Positions 55,086-64,000 of a DNA stretch of 64,000 nt are shown here, in pieces. The translations under genes and the position numbers were made by a program. Numbering within the stretch: the first letter of the stretch is position 1; each line of letters begins with the position of its first letter. Where the stretch lies: positions 62,001 through 126,000 of the forward strand of contig NZ_CP039121.1 of the NCBI RefSeq assembly GCF_014131735.1, in the 5' to 3' direction. Below the pieces are notes generated by a model. That model saw only the letters and a list, made by a program, of their open reading frames with translations, was not told the origin of the DNA and did not search any database. Source of the DNA: Lactiplantibacillus plantarum (lineage in GTDB: Bacteria > Bacillota > Bacilli > Lactobacillales > Lactobacillaceae).

Positions 55086-56291
55086 ATGAGTGATTTGGAT
55101 CAGACAAACAATTATCGATACGTCATTGTTGGTGGCGGAATGGTTGCTGGCTATGCCATCAAGGGAATTCGACAGGAAGATCCAGAGGGCGCAATCTTAG
55201 TTATTTCGCAAGAGGCGGATGTTCCGTATGAACGGCCGGCACTGAGTAAAAAGCTATGGCTAGATGATGAGTTTACTGAAGAGAACATTCGGATTGGTGC
55301 TGAAAATTATCCTAATGTGACTTTTAAGTTCAAGACAACGGTTACGGCTATTAATCGGCAAGATAAGGTTATTACAGTGACTGATAGTGAGCAAATCAAA
55401 TATGAACAGCTATTGCTGGCAACTGGCGGAGAACCTCGACAAATCCAGGGACCTGCTGATCCACATGTGCTAGTCTTTAGACAGTGGTCAGATTATCGCA
55501 AGTTACGTAAATTTAGTGGTCCGAACAAGCGAGTTGTGATCATTGGTGGTGGATATGTTGGTACAGAGCTCGCATCGTCACTGACTCAAAATGGGACTAA
55601 AGTTACGATGATTTTCCCAGAAAAAGCGCTGGGCGAGGGTAAATTTCCTGAGTCCATTCGGGCTGAGTATGAAGCAACGTTCAAACGTAATGGTGTCACA
55701 CTGATGAGTGGTCAGTTTGTCCAATCATATCAACGCCAAGGTGATCATTTGACTCTATTGACAAAGGACGGTACGGTGATCGCAGCCGATACAATTATTG
55801 TTGGGTTAGGTGTTACGCCGCGGATTAGTTTGGCTGAAGATAGTAGTTTGGATTTAGCTGATGGTGGTGTGAAAGTTAATGAGTATCTCAATACTAGTGA
55901 CCCAGCCATCTGGTCTGCTGGAGATATTGCCTCTTATCCAGATCACATCTTGGGTCGGCAACGGATTGAGCACGTGGACCATGCCCGACTTTCTGGTGAA
56001 TTAGTTGGCCGTAATATGGCAGGTGCTCACATGAGCTATCAACATACCCCATACTTCTATTCCATGATTTTTGATATTTCCTGGCAAGCAATCGGTAATA
56101 TTGATCCTAAATTGCAATTGATTTTTGATCGGCGAACGCATGGAACGCTTGTCTATTTCATAGATGCCGGTAAGTTAGTTGGTGTTTTAGTCTGGAATGT
56201 TAAGGTGAACCTTGATGATGTTCGCGCATTGCTTGCGAACGCTCCAGCCACGGATGATTTGGTAGGTTCCATTAGAGAGCAAGCGGGATAG
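55086..56291 (+). CDS. NAD(P)/FAD-dependent oxidoreductase (AIF/ferredoxin-reductase type)
   Basis: The 401-residue flavoprotein has an FAD Rossmann motif near the N-terminus (YVIVGGGMVAGYAIKGIRQ), PYERPALSKKLW (typical of ferredoxin/rubredoxin reductases and AIF), a second dinucleotide site (RVVIIGGGYVGTELASSL near 150), and IWSAGDIASYP before the C-terminal domain. It probably moves electrons from NAD(P)H to a small redox partner. TGGAGGCGA precedes ATG 55086. Monocistronic with a shared terminator. The electron acceptor is unknown. Confidence 0.85.
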   Translation: MSDLDQTNNYRYVIVGGGMVAGYAIKGIRQEDPEGAILVISQEADVPYERPALSKKLWLDDEFTEENIRIGAENYPNVTFKFKTTVTAINRQDKVITVTDSEQIKYEQLLLATGGEPRQIQGPADPHVLVFRQWSDYRKLRKFSGPNKRVVIIGGGYVGTELASSLTQNGTKVTMIFPEKALGEGKFPESIRAEYEATFKRNGVTLMSGQFVQSYQRQGDHLTLLTKDGTVIAADTIIVGLGVTPRISLAEDSSLDLADGGVKVNEYLNTSDPAIWSAGDIASYPDHILGRQRIEHVDHARLSGELVGRNMAGAHMSYQHTPYFYSMIFDISWQAIGNIDPKLQLIFDRRTHGTLVYFIDAGKLVGVLVWNVKVNLDDVRALLANAPATDDLVGSIREQAG

Positions 56292-56373
56292 TATCTGGAT
56301 GAGACATTTGCGCTATTGTGAATATACGTCAGGACAAATCGACCATCATTAACGATGGTTCAGTAACAAATGA

Positions 56374-56418
56374 AAAGTCAGCCGTAAGTTATTTTGTTTA
56401 CGACTGGCTTTTATTTTT
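56374..56418. terminator. Bidirectional terminator
   Basis: AAGTCAGCCGTAA pairs with TTTACGACTGGCTT (G-U pairs and one mismatch allowed), with A and T runs on both sides; shared by the oxidoreductase and nanE. Confidence 0.75.
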
Positions 56419-56429
56419 AATGTCTAAAA

Positions 56430-57116
56430 TTATAAGGCGCTAATGAAGCGTTGTGCGATTTCGAGTGGCCGGGTGATGGCGCCCCCGACAACGACCGCGT
56501 GGCACCCTAAGTCAAGGCAACGTTTCATCTTCTCGGGCGTATCCACCTTACCTTCAGCGATAACAGGGCGTGATGTGGCTTGGAGGACTTCCTTTAAGTA
56601 GGCAAAGTCATTATCAGCAATGTTGGCACCAGTCGTGGCTGGTGTGTAGCCGTGCATCGTGGTCCCAATAATATCAAAGCCTAACTTATCCGCTACTTTG
56701 ACGTTCTCGATGGTATCAGTATCAGCCATCAAGAGGGTATCAGGGAATTCTGTTCGCATGGTGGTCACAATCTCCGCCAATTTCTCACCGTTAGGGCGCG
56801 GCTGACCCGTGACATCGCAGGCAACTACGGCACAGCCTGTAGCAGCAACGCCCCGCATCTCTTTGATTGTTGGCGTGATGTAAACAGGTGAGTCGGGATA
56901 GTCGACTTTGCTTAAACCAATGAGCGGTAGATCAACTTCGTCTTGAATGGCCTGAATATCAACAACGGAATTAGCGCGAATACCCGCGGCCCCAGCTTCC
57001 TTAGCGGCAAGGGCCATTCGTGACATAATAAATGAACTATGCAGTGGTTCATTGGGTAACGCCTGACACGAGATAATTAATGATCCCTTAACTGTATTTA
57101 AGAATGTATTTTTCAT
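56430..57116 (-). CDS. nanE: N-acetylmannosamine-6-phosphate 2-epimerase
   Basis: ATG 57116 follows GGGGAGAGACTATCCA; an in-frame longer start at 57188 would run through the operator and is not used. The 228-residue TIM-barrel protein has NanE motifs: SCQALPNEPLHS, GIRANSVVDI, FDIIGTTMHGYTPAT, VIAEGKVDTPEKMKRCLDLG and AVVVGGAITRP. It converts ManNAc-6-P to GlcNAc-6-P. It is alone here, without the rest of a sialic acid operon, so it may serve amino sugar recovery. A 20-bp palindrome lies in its promoter. Confidence 0.92.
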   Translation of the reverse strand: MKNTFLNTVKGSLIISCQALPNEPLHSSFIMSRMALAAKEAGAAGIRANSVVDIQAIQDEVDLPLIGLSKVDYPDSPVYITPTIKEMRGVAATGCAVVACDVTGQPRPNGEKLAEIVTTMRTEFPDTLLMADTDTIENVKVADKLGFDIIGTTMHGYTPATTGANIADNDFAYLKEVLQATSRPVIAEGKVDTPEKMKRCLDLGCHAVVVGGAITRPLEIAQRFISAL

Positions 57117-57145
57117 TGGATAGTCTCTCCCCGTATTATTTGTAC

Positions 57146-57165
57146 TTATGATAACGTTATCATAA
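57146..57165. promoter_or_regulatory. 20-bp palindromic operator (cre-like) before nanE
   Basis: TTATGATAACGTTATCATAA is a perfect palindrome centred on CG. Its core TGATAACGTTATCA fits the cre consensus TGWNANCGNTNWCA exactly, so CcpA or a LacI-type regulator should bind. The 400-base region from 57117 to 57518 otherwise holds only a TATAAT (57355-57360), probably for araR. Confidence 0.65.
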
Positions 57166-57518
57166 ATTGAGTGGGACGTATATGACAAGGCTAATCTTTT
57201 AGTGGTGGAATTCCGCTAGTAATTAGCGTGTATTGACCAGAGCACGTTTATTTATCAGCACAATTTATAAATATAAAATTAATGCTAATAAATTAGGAGC
57301 GCTAGTATCTGAATTGATAGAGTCAGAACTAATTATATGATTAATTGTGTTTGTTATAATAGTAATAGCAAATATAATTGCTGACTGACGAAATGGCGTG
57401 GGATAATTGGCTTAATGATAGCAATAATATTAGCGCTTTGGTTCGGTGGTTAAGAGCAACATGAAGATTCAGACCTGAGTTTGAATAAATAAATAGGTAG
57501 TACTGAGTGGAGTAGTGT

Positions 57519-58595
57519 ATGGAAAATAAATATCAAAAAGTCAAAGATGCCCTGAAAGAAGCCATTCTTTCGGGAGAATATGCAATTGATGCAAAATTAC
57601 CTACGGAGACGGAAATGATGAAACGTTTTGCCGTCTCAAGATATACGATTCGACGAGCTGTAGGAGACCTTGAAACGGAGCATTTCATTTATCGTATTCA
57701 AGGCGGGGGAATGTTTGTTCAAGATTGGCATAAGGACTGGTCGAGTGAACATGACAGTAAAATTATTGGTGTGATTGCGACACATGTTGCAGATTATATC
57801 TTTCCGCAAATTATTTATGGGATTGATCAAGTTATTTCGGAGGGTGGTTACTCGTTGCTACTTGGCAATACGCATAATAATCATCAACGTGAACGTAAAA
57901 ATTTGATCAATATGCTCAATAGCAAGGTTGCGGGGCTAATCATTGAACCAACTCAGAGTGCTTTGGACAATCCTAATATGGACTTGTATCAGGAAATTAA
58001 GGATAATGGTATTCCCGTGTTATTCATTAATGCAAGTTATCCTAATTTGGACTTTCAAGCCGTCACAACCAGTGATCAAGAGGCCGAACAGCGGATGATT
58101 GAATATTTGTTTGAAATGGGTCATGAGAGCATTCTGGGTATTTTTCAGGTGGATGATGCTCAGGGGGTTCATCGTATGAATGGTTTTGTGAAAGCTTATC
58201 AAGAGCAGCCTGAGATTTCATATAAGAGTAATATTTTGATGTATCAGTCTGGTGATCCTTTTGAAAAATTAGCGCATCGGCTGGATACTTATCTGCAAAA
58301 TAATGAGCGACCAACAGCAATCGCCTGTTACAATGACCAACTAGCAATTCGGGTGATGGATTATCTCAAAGGGAAGGGATTAAACATTCCAACAGACATA
58401 TCCATTGTTGGCTTTGATGATTACCATATGTCACGGTACATGAGTCCAGGAATTACCACGATGAATCATGAGAAGACGACGATGGGCGAGGATACGGGGC
58501 GGCAAATGCTACGGTTGTTGCACAAGCAGCCAGTAGAGTCGATCGTCTATACGCCTAAACTGATTGTTCGCACTTCAGTAGCAGACTTAAATTAA
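57519..58595 (+). CDS. araR: AraR-type arabinose regulator (GntR HTH plus LacI-type sensor)
   Basis: The 358-residue protein has an N-terminal GntR winged helix (LKEAILSGEYAIDAKLPTET; AVSRYTIRRAVGDLE) and a C-terminal LacI/periplasmic-binding sensor (IGVIATHVADYIFPQIIYGI; ISIVGFDDYHMSRYM; TTMNHEK), the domain combination of AraR. AraR represses arabinose genes and is released by L-arabinose. It lies directly upstream of the arabinose operon whose promoter carries AraR-like operators. GGAGTAGTGT precedes ATG 57519. Terminator at 58611. Confidence 0.92.
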   Translation: MENKYQKVKDALKEAILSGEYAIDAKLPTETEMMKRFAVSRYTIRRAVGDLETEHFIYRIQGGGMFVQDWHKDWSSEHDSKIIGVIATHVADYIFPQIIYGIDQVISEGGYSLLLGNTHNNHQRERKNLINMLNSKVAGLIIEPTQSALDNPNMDLYQEIKDNGIPVLFINASYPNLDFQAVTTSDQEAEQRMIEYLFEMGHESILGIFQVDDAQGVHRMNGFVKAYQEQPEISYKSNILMYQSGDPFEKLAHRLDTYLQNNERPTAIACYNDQLAIRVMDYLKGKGLNIPTDISIVGFDDYHMSRYMSPGITTMNHEKTTMGEDTGRQMLRLLHKQPVESIVYTPKLIVRTSVADLN

Positions 58596-58610
58596 CCCTA
58601 TTGAACTTAT

Positions 58611-58648
58611 AACTGTCTTAATCGAAAACGGATTAGGACAGTTTTTTT
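58611..58648 (+). terminator. araR terminator
   Basis: AACTGTCTTAATC pairs with GATTAGGACAGTT around a short loop, followed by a TTTTTTT run. Confidence 0.88.
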
Positions 58649-58696
58649 GTGCCTGAAACAGCCAGTAGCCGTGACAAATCGAAAAAGAAATAAATA

Positions 58697-58780
58697 ATTT
58701 GTACTAATAAAACAATTTTGTGTTGATTTATACGTATAAATATATTAGACTGTAGTTGTTCGAAAATGAAAGCGTTTTAT
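58697..58780 (+). promoter_or_regulatory. Arabinose operon promoter with AraR operators and cre
   Basis: ATTTATACGTATAAAT (58726-58741) is a perfect palindrome differing from the B. subtilis AraR consensus ATTTGTACGTACAAAT by two symmetric bases. It fills the spacer of TTGTGT (58718-58723), 17 bases, TATATT (58741-58746). A second operator candidate, ATTTGTACTAATAAAA, begins at 58697 with an exact left half. TGAAAGCGTTTTAT (58767-58780) matches the cre consensus downstream of the start. Confidence 0.8.
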
Positions 58781-58889
58781 CAAAAGGTGAATCGTAATAA
58801 CGTTGTTAATTAAAATTCAACTCTTTTTGAAAGGGCTTTCTAAAATGGTTTGCAATTATTAACAAGTCCAGATATGAGGAGGAACAACT

Positions 58890-60290
58890 TTGGATAAGCA
58901 GAAAAAGGTTTCCAGTAAATTTATTTTCTTCTTTGGTTCGTTTGGTGGCATTCTCTTTGGGTATGACATTGGGGTAATGACAGGCGCATTACCGTTTCTG
59001 AAAACCGATTGGGCATTGACTAATGCAACATTGGTTGGGTGGGTGACATCAGCAGTAATGTTTGGCGCAATTTTTGGTGCTGCAATTGCCGGTCAGTTGG
59101 CGGATCGACTAGGTCGTCGGCGGATGATCTTGATGTCATCATTGATTTTTGCAATTGGCTCGATTCTGTGTGGCTTTTCACCTAACAACGGAACTTACTA
59201 TTTGATTGGCATGCGAATCTTCTTGGGGTTAGCCGTGGGTGCTGCTTCTGCACTAGTACCTGCATATATGTCTGAAATGGCACCAGCACGATTGCGCGGT
59301 AGTTTATCTGGGATTAATCAGACCATGATTGTGTCGGGGATGTTAATTTCTTACATTGTTGATTATATTCTGAAGGATCTACCCGAGAATATGTCATGGC
59401 GGCTAATGTTAGGATTGGCAGCGGTTCCAGCGATTATTCTCTTTCTGGGAGTCTTGAAGTTGCCGGAATCCCCACGGTTCTTAATTAAAGCCAATCGGTT
59501 AGACGAAGCCCGTCAAGTTTTATCTTTTGTTCGTAAACCAGATGAAGTTGACAGTGAAGTTAAAGCGATTCAATCAACAGCCCAAACGGAGGCTAACAAT
59601 TTAGAAAAGACCTCCTGGGCGACCTTGTTCAATGGGAAATATCGGTACTTAGTCATGGCAGGTGTTGGGGTTGCAGCTTTTCAACAATTTCAAGGTGCTA
59701 ATGCAATCTTTTACTACATTCCGTTAATCGTTGAAAAGGCAACCGGTAGTGCTGCAAGTTCAGCACTAATGTGGCCAATTGTTCAAGGCATCTTATTAGT
59801 TTTAGGATCATTACTTTACATTTGGATTGCTGAAAAATTCAATCGGCGGACTTTATTGATGTTGGGTGGTTCCGTCATGGCATTATCATTCCTGCTACCA
59901 GCTGTTATTAATAGTTTGGTGCCAAATGCAAGTCCAATGATGATTGTTGTCTTCTTATCGATTTACGTGGCTTTCTACTCATTCACTTGGGCACCATTGA
60001 CTTGGGTGCTCGTGGGTGAAGTCTTTCCGCTTGCAGTTCGCGGTCGGGCATCAGGCTTAGCTTCTTCATTCAATTGGATTGGGTCATGGGCTGTGGGGTT
60101 ATTATTCCCAATTATGACGGCTTCAATGTCACAAGAAGCAGTTTTTGCGGTGTTCGGTGTGATCTGTGTATTAGGAGTGCTATTCGTTCGATTCTGTGTT
60201 CCAGAAACTCGTGGTCACTCACTTGAAGAGATTGAAGCAGCAGGAACGAATCATCACAAACAAGTACCCGTACAACAAGCGAGTCATTAA
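58890..60290 (+). CDS. araT: Arabinose MFS transporter (sugar porter)
   Basis: The start is TTG 58890, 7 bases after AGGAGG; no ATG lies at that spacing. The 466-residue protein has twelve membrane segments with sugar-porter signatures FGYDIGVMTGALPFL, GQLADRLGRRRMILM, LPESPRFLIKANRL, PETRGHSLEEIE, as in AraE/XylE. It brings L-arabinose in by proton symport. First gene of the arabinose operon. The rare TTG start may limit its synthesis. Confidence 0.92.
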   Translation: MDKQKKVSSKFIFFFGSFGGILFGYDIGVMTGALPFLKTDWALTNATLVGWVTSAVMFGAIFGAAIAGQLADRLGRRRMILMSSLIFAIGSILCGFSPNNGTYYLIGMRIFLGLAVGAASALVPAYMSEMAPARLRGSLSGINQTMIVSGMLISYIVDYILKDLPENMSWRLMLGLAAVPAIILFLGVLKLPESPRFLIKANRLDEARQVLSFVRKPDEVDSEVKAIQSTAQTEANNLEKTSWATLFNGKYRYLVMAGVGVAAFQQFQGANAIFYYIPLIVEKATGSAASSALMWPIVQGILLVLGSLLYIWIAEKFNRRTLLMLGGSVMALSFLLPAVINSLVPNASPMMIVVFLSIYVAFYSFTWAPLTWVLVGEVFPLAVRGRASGLASSFNWIGSWAVGLLFPIMTASMSQEAVFAVFGVICVLGVLFVRFCVPETRGHSLEEIEAAGTNHHKQVPVQQASH

Positions 60291-60306
60291 TTAGGAGGCA
60301 GGTCAG

Positions 60307-61908
60307 ATGAATTTAGTTGAAACAGCCCAAGCGATTAAAACTGGCAAAGTTTCTTTAGGAATTGAGCTTGGCTCAACTCGAATTAAAGCCGTTTTGATCA
60401 CGGACGATTTTAATACGATTGCTTCGGGAAGTTACGTTTGGGAAAACCAATTTGTTGATGGTACTTGGACTTACGCACTTGAAGATGTCTGGACCGGAAT
60501 TCAACAAAGTTATACGCAATTATCAGCAGATGTCCGCAGTAAATATCACATGAGTTTGAAGCATATCAATGCTATTGGCATTAGTGCCATGATGCACGGA
60601 TACCTAGCATTTGATCAACAAGCGAAATTATTAGTTCCGTTTCGGACTTGGCGTAATAACATTACGGGGCAAGCAGCAGATGAATTGACCGAATTATTTG
60701 ATTTCAACATTCCACAACGGTGGAGTATCGCGCACTTATACCAGGCAATCTTAAATAATGAAGCGCACGTTAAACAGGTGGACTTCATAACAACGCTGGC
60801 TGGCTATGTAACCTGGAAATTGTCGGGTGAGAAAGTTCTAGGAATCGGTGATGCGTCTGGCGTTTTCCCAATTGATGAAACGACTGACACATACAATCAG
60901 ACGATGTTAACCAAGTTTAGCCAACTTGACAAAGTTAAACCGTATTCATGGGATATCCAGCATATTTTACCGCGGGTTTTACCAGCGGGAGCCATTGCTG
61001 GAAAGTTAACGGCTGCCGGGGCGAGCTTACTTGATCAGAGCGGCACGCTCGACGCTGGCAGTGTTATTGCACCGCCAGAAGGGGATGCTGGAACAGGAAT
61101 GGTCGGTACGAACAGCGTCCGTAAACGCACGGGTAACATCTCGGTGGGAACCTCAGCATTTTCGATGAACGTTCTAGATAAACCATTGTCTAAAGTCTAT
61201 CGCGATATTGATATTGTTATGACGCCAGATGGGTCACCAGTTGCAATGGTGCATGTTAATAATTGTTCATCAGATATTAATGCGTGGGCAACGATTTTTC
61301 GTGAGTTTGCAGCCCGGTTGGGAATGGAATTGAAACCGGATCGATTATATGAAACGTTATTCTTGGAATCAACTCGCGCTGATGCGGATGCTGGAGGGTT
61401 GGCTAATTATAGTTATCAATCCGGTGAGAATATTACTAAGATTCAAGCTGGTCGGCCGCTATTTGTACGGACACCAAACAGTAAATTTAGTTTACCGAAC
61501 TTTATGTTGACCCAATTATATGCGGCGTTCGCACCCCTCCAACTTGGTATGGATATTCTTGTTAACGAAGAACATGTTCAAACGGACGTTATGATTGCAC
61601 AGGGTGGATTGTTCCGAACGCCGGTAATTGGCCAACAAGTATTGGCCAACGCACTGAACATTCCGATTACTGTAATGAGTACTGCTGGTGAAGGCGGCCC
61701 ATGGGGGATGGCAGTGTTAGCCAACTTTGCTTGTCGGCAAACTGCAATGAACCTAGAAGATTTCTTAGATCAAGAAGTCTTTAAAGAGCCAGAAAGTATG
61801 ACGTTGAGTCCAGAACCGGAACGGGTGGCCGGATATCGTGAATTTATTCAACGTTATCAAGCTGGCTTACCAGTTGAAGCAGCGGCTGGGCAAGCAATCA
61901 AATATTAG
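60307..61908 (+). CDS. araB: Ribulokinase (FGGY family)
   Basis: The 533-residue FGGY kinase has the N-terminal phosphate loop GIELGSTRIKAVLIT, the substrate region GISAMMHGYLAFDQ and the C-terminal AEGGPWGMAVLA motif. It belongs to the FGGY form of AraB found in lactobacilli. It phosphorylates L-ribulose to L-ribulose-5-phosphate. TAGGAGGCAGGTCAG precedes ATG 60307, 16 bases after the transporter. In order with araD and araA. Confidence 0.92.
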   Translation: MNLVETAQAIKTGKVSLGIELGSTRIKAVLITDDFNTIASGSYVWENQFVDGTWTYALEDVWTGIQQSYTQLSADVRSKYHMSLKHINAIGISAMMHGYLAFDQQAKLLVPFRTWRNNITGQAADELTELFDFNIPQRWSIAHLYQAILNNEAHVKQVDFITTLAGYVTWKLSGEKVLGIGDASGVFPIDETTDTYNQTMLTKFSQLDKVKPYSWDIQHILPRVLPAGAIAGKLTAAGASLLDQSGTLDAGSVIAPPEGDAGTGMVGTNSVRKRTGNISVGTSAFSMNVLDKPLSKVYRDIDIVMTPDGSPVAMVHVNNCSSDINAWATIFREFAARLGMELKPDRLYETLFLESTRADADAGGLANYSYQSGENITKIQAGRPLFVRTPNSKFSLPNFMLTQLYAAFAPLQLGMDILVNEEHVQTDVMIAQGGLFRTPVIGQQVLANALNIPITVMSTAGEGGPWGMAVLANFACRQTAMNLEDFLDQEVFKEPESMTLSPEPERVAGYREFIQRYQAGLPVEAAAGQAIKY

Positions 61909-61925
61909 AGAAGAGGGTTAATAAA

Positions 61926-62654
61926 ATGCTAGAAGCATTAAAACAAGAAGTTTATGAGGCTAACATGCAGCTTCCGAAGCTGGGCCTGGTTACTTTTACC
62001 TGGGGCAATGTCTCGGGCATTGACCGGGAAAAAGGCCTATTCGTGATCAAGCCATCTGGTGTTGATTATGGTGAATTAAAACCAAGCGATTTAGTCGTTG
62101 TTAACTTACAGGGTGAAGTGGTTGAAGGTAAACTAAATCCGTCTAGTGATACGCCGACTCATACGGTGTTATATAACGCTTTTCCTAATATTGGCGGAAT
62201 TGTCCATACTCATTCGCCATGGGCAGTTGCCTATGCAGCTGCCCAAATGGATGTGCCAGCTATGAACACGACCCATGCTGATACGTTCTATGGTGACGTG
62301 CCGGCCGCGGATGCGCTGACTAAGGAAGAAATTGAAGCAGATTATGAAGGCAACACGGGTAAAACCATTGTGAAGACGTTCCAAGAACGGGGCCTCGATT
62401 ATGAAGCTGTACCAGCCTCATTAGTCAGCCAGCACGGCCCATTTGCTTGGGGACCAACGCCAGCTAAAGCCGTTTACAATGCTAAAGTGTTGGAAGTGGT
62501 TGCCGAAGAAGATTATCATACTGCGCAATTGACCCGTGCAAGTAGCGAATTACCACAATATTTATTAGATAAGCATTATTTACGTAAGCATGGTGCAAGT
62601 GCCTATTATGGTCAAAATAATGCGCATTCTAAGGATCATGCAGTTCGCAAGTAA
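61926..62654 (+). CDS. araD: L-ribulose-5-phosphate 4-epimerase
   Basis: The 242-residue protein has AraD features: TFTWGNVSGIDREKGLFVIK, GVDYGELKPSDLVVV, TPTHTVLYNAFP, and the zinc ligands in GGIVHTHSPWA and SQHGPFAWG. It makes D-xylulose-5-phosphate from L-ribulose-5-phosphate, feeding the phosphoketolase pathway. GAAGAGGGTTAATAAA precedes ATG 61926. Confidence 0.95.
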   Translation: MLEALKQEVYEANMQLPKLGLVTFTWGNVSGIDREKGLFVIKPSGVDYGELKPSDLVVVNLQGEVVEGKLNPSSDTPTHTVLYNAFPNIGGIVHTHSPWAVAYAAAQMDVPAMNTTHADTFYGDVPAADALTKEEIEADYEGNTGKTIVKTFQERGLDYEAVPASLVSQHGPFAWGPTPAKAVYNAKVLEVVAEEDYHTAQLTRASSELPQYLLDKHYLRKHGASAYYGQNNAHSKDHAVRK

Positions 62655-62705
62655 TAAGGATTAGTTGAATTAAAAAACATACAAATAGACGAGGAGTGCT
62701 TAATT

Positions 62706-64000
62706 ATGTTATCAGTACCTGATTATGAGTTTTGGTTTGTTACCGGTTCACAACACCTTTATGGTGAAGAACAATTGAAGTCTGTTGCTAAGGATGCGCA
62801 AGATATTGCGGATAAATTGAATGCAAGCGGCAAGTTACCTTATAAAGTAGTCTTTAAGGATGTTATGACGACGGCTGAAAGTATCACCAACTTTATGAAA
62901 GAAGTTAATTACAATGATAAGGTAGCCGGTGTTATTACTTGGATGCACACATTCTCACCAGCTAAGAACTGGATTCGTGGAACTGAACTGTTACAAAAAC
63001 CATTATTACACTTAGCAACGCAATATTTGAATAATATTCCATATGCAGACATTGACTTTGATTACATGAACCTTAACCAAAGTGCCCATGGCGACCGCGA
63101 GTATGCCTACATTAACGCCCGGTTGCAGAAACATAATAAGATTGTTTACGGCTATTGGGGCGATGAAGATGTGCAAGAGCAGATTGCACGTTGGGAAGAC
63201 GTCGCCGTAGCGTACAATGAGAGCTTTAAAGTTAAGGTTGCTCGCTTTGGCGACACAATGCGTAATGTGGCCGTTACTGAAGGTGACAAGGTTGAGGCTC
63301 AAATTAAGATGGGCTGGACAGTTGACTATTATGGTATCGGTGACTTAGTTGAAGAGATCAATAAGGTTTCGGATGCTGATGTTGATAAGGAATACGCTGA
63401 CTTGGAGTCTCGGTATGAAATGGTCCAAGGTGATAACGATGCGGACACGTATAAACATTCAGTTCGGGTTCAATTGGCACAATATCTGGGTATTAAGCGG
63501 TTCTTAGAAAGAGGCGGTTACACAGCCTTTACCACGAACTTTGAAGATCTTTGGGGGATGGAGCAATTACCTGGTCTAGCTTCACAATTATTAATTCGTG
63601 ATGGGTATGGTTTTGGTGCTGAAGGTGACTGGAAGACGGCTGCTTTAGGACGGGTTATGAAGATTATGTCTCACAACAAGCAAACCGCCTTTATGGAAGA
63701 CTACACGTTAGACTTGCGTCATGGTCATGAAGCGATCTTAGGTTCACACATGTTGGAAGTTGATCCGTCTATCGCAAGTGATAAACCACGGGTCGAAGTT
63801 CATCCATTGGATATTGGGGGTAAAGATGATCCTGCTCGCCTAGTATTTACTGGTTCAGAAGGTGAAGCAATTGATGTCACCGTTGCCGATTTCCGTGATG
63901 GGTTCAAGATGATTAGCTACGCGGTAGATGCGAATAAGCCAGAAGCCGAAACACCTAATTTACCAGTTGCTAAGCAATTATGGACCCCAAAGATGGGCTT
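62706..64000 (+). CDS. araA: L-arabinose isomerase (3' end outside window)
   Basis: GAGGAG is 8 bases before ATG 62706. The frame is open to the end of the window (431 complete codons) and starts [20 protein letters not shown], the AraA beginning, with [40 protein letters not shown] and the metal-binding [20 protein letters not shown]. About 474 residues are expected, so some 40 are missing at the right. The enzyme converts L-arabinose to L-ribulose. No lesion seen. Confidence 0.97.
   Translation, partial: MLSVPDYEFWFVTGSQHLYGEEQLKSVAKDAQDIADKLNASGKLPYKVVFKDVMTTAESITNFMKEVNYNDKVAGVITWMHTFSPAKNWIRGTELLQKPLLHLATQYLNNIPYADIDFDYMNLNQSAHGDREYAYINARLQKHNKIVYGYWGDEDVQEQIARWEDVAVAYNESFKVKVARFGDTMRNVAVTEGDKVEAQIKMGWTVDYYGIGDLVEEINKVSDADVDKEYADLESRYEMVQGDNDADTYKHSVRVQLAQYLGIKRFLERGGYTAFTTNFEDLWGMEQLPGLASQLLIRDGYGFGAEGDWKTAALGRVMKIMSHNKQTAFMEDYTLDLRHGHEAILGSHMLEVDPSIASDKPRVEVHPLDIGGKDDPARLVFTGSEGEAIDVTVADFRDGFKMISYAVDANKPEAETPNLPVAKQLWTPKMG

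Overview
The window looks like a chromosomal segment of a Lactiplantibacillus plantarum-group lactobacillus. The 603-residue pyruvate oxidase at 38333 matches, as far as I remember it, the crystallised L. plantarum enzyme almost throughout. The order rhamnose genes, pox/lox, clpL, lamBDCA, spx-like, catalase, arabinose genes is the one I associate with L. plantarum. Surface proteins carry the LPQTxE-type sorting signal typical of that species. No tRNA, rRNA, CRISPR array or prophage was seen. Both ends cut through genes: an alpha-mannosidase on the left and araA on the right.

Layout. (1) 1-4846: glycan operon of GH38 alpha-mannosidase, ROK sugar kinase and GH1 6-phospho-beta-glycosidase. (2) 5271-7292: a decayed SOS mutagenesis operon (umuC and two small partner genes, all broken) that still has a LexA box. 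(3) 7300-29253: a surface-protein island. It holds a GH25 cell-wall hydrolase with eight ~45-residue repeats and a lost L,D-transpeptidase end; a 1224-residue LPxTG adhesin with six 240-bp repeats; an AraC regulator beside a broken BspA-type LPxTG protein; a four-gene WxL/DUF916 cell-surface complex; MarR-like genes repeatedly found behind LPQTDE tails; and four degenerate insertion sequences. (4) 29517-38015: DeoR-type regulator, AraC-type regulator and the L-rhamnose operon (transporter, rhaB, rhaM, rhaA, rhaD), then a YczE-like membrane protein and a YueI-like protein. (5) 38333-43705: two pyruvate oxidases, an Rrf2 regulator and an FMN L-lactate oxidase/dehydrogenase, a lactate-to-acetyl-phosphate route that makes H2O2. 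(6) 44966-50954: clpL, the agr-like lamBDCA quorum-sensing operon and an Spx paralogue. (7) 51112-57116: catalase, small membrane proteins, an ECF vitamin-uptake S component, a flavoprotein reductase and nanE. (8) 57519-64000: AraR regulator and the L-arabinose operon (transporter, araB, araD, araA).

Most interesting signals. The lam operon contains a short lamD gene (48025-48153) whose predicted cyclic pentapeptide core is CHGIL rather than the CVGIW known from the L. plantarum reference strain, suggesting a different pherotype. Three separate promoters (near 43995, 47374 and 50375) each carry LytTR-type direct repeats, and the proximal repeat starts exactly 36 bp before the -10 hexamer in all three. 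Within each there is also a pair of repeats 21 bp apart. This predicts a local LamA regulon covering lamBDCA itself, the spx-like gene, and an undescribed short transcript after the lactate oxidase. The accessory island shows repeated duplication of an 'LPQTDE tail plus MarR gene' module, an orphan promoter left behind by an IS, and a perfect 38-bp palindrome between an AraC regulator and the surface gene beside it.

The sugar operons show CcpA (cre) and AraR-type operators at expected places, so arabinose, rhamnose and pyruvate oxidase genes are probably all under carbon catabolite control.
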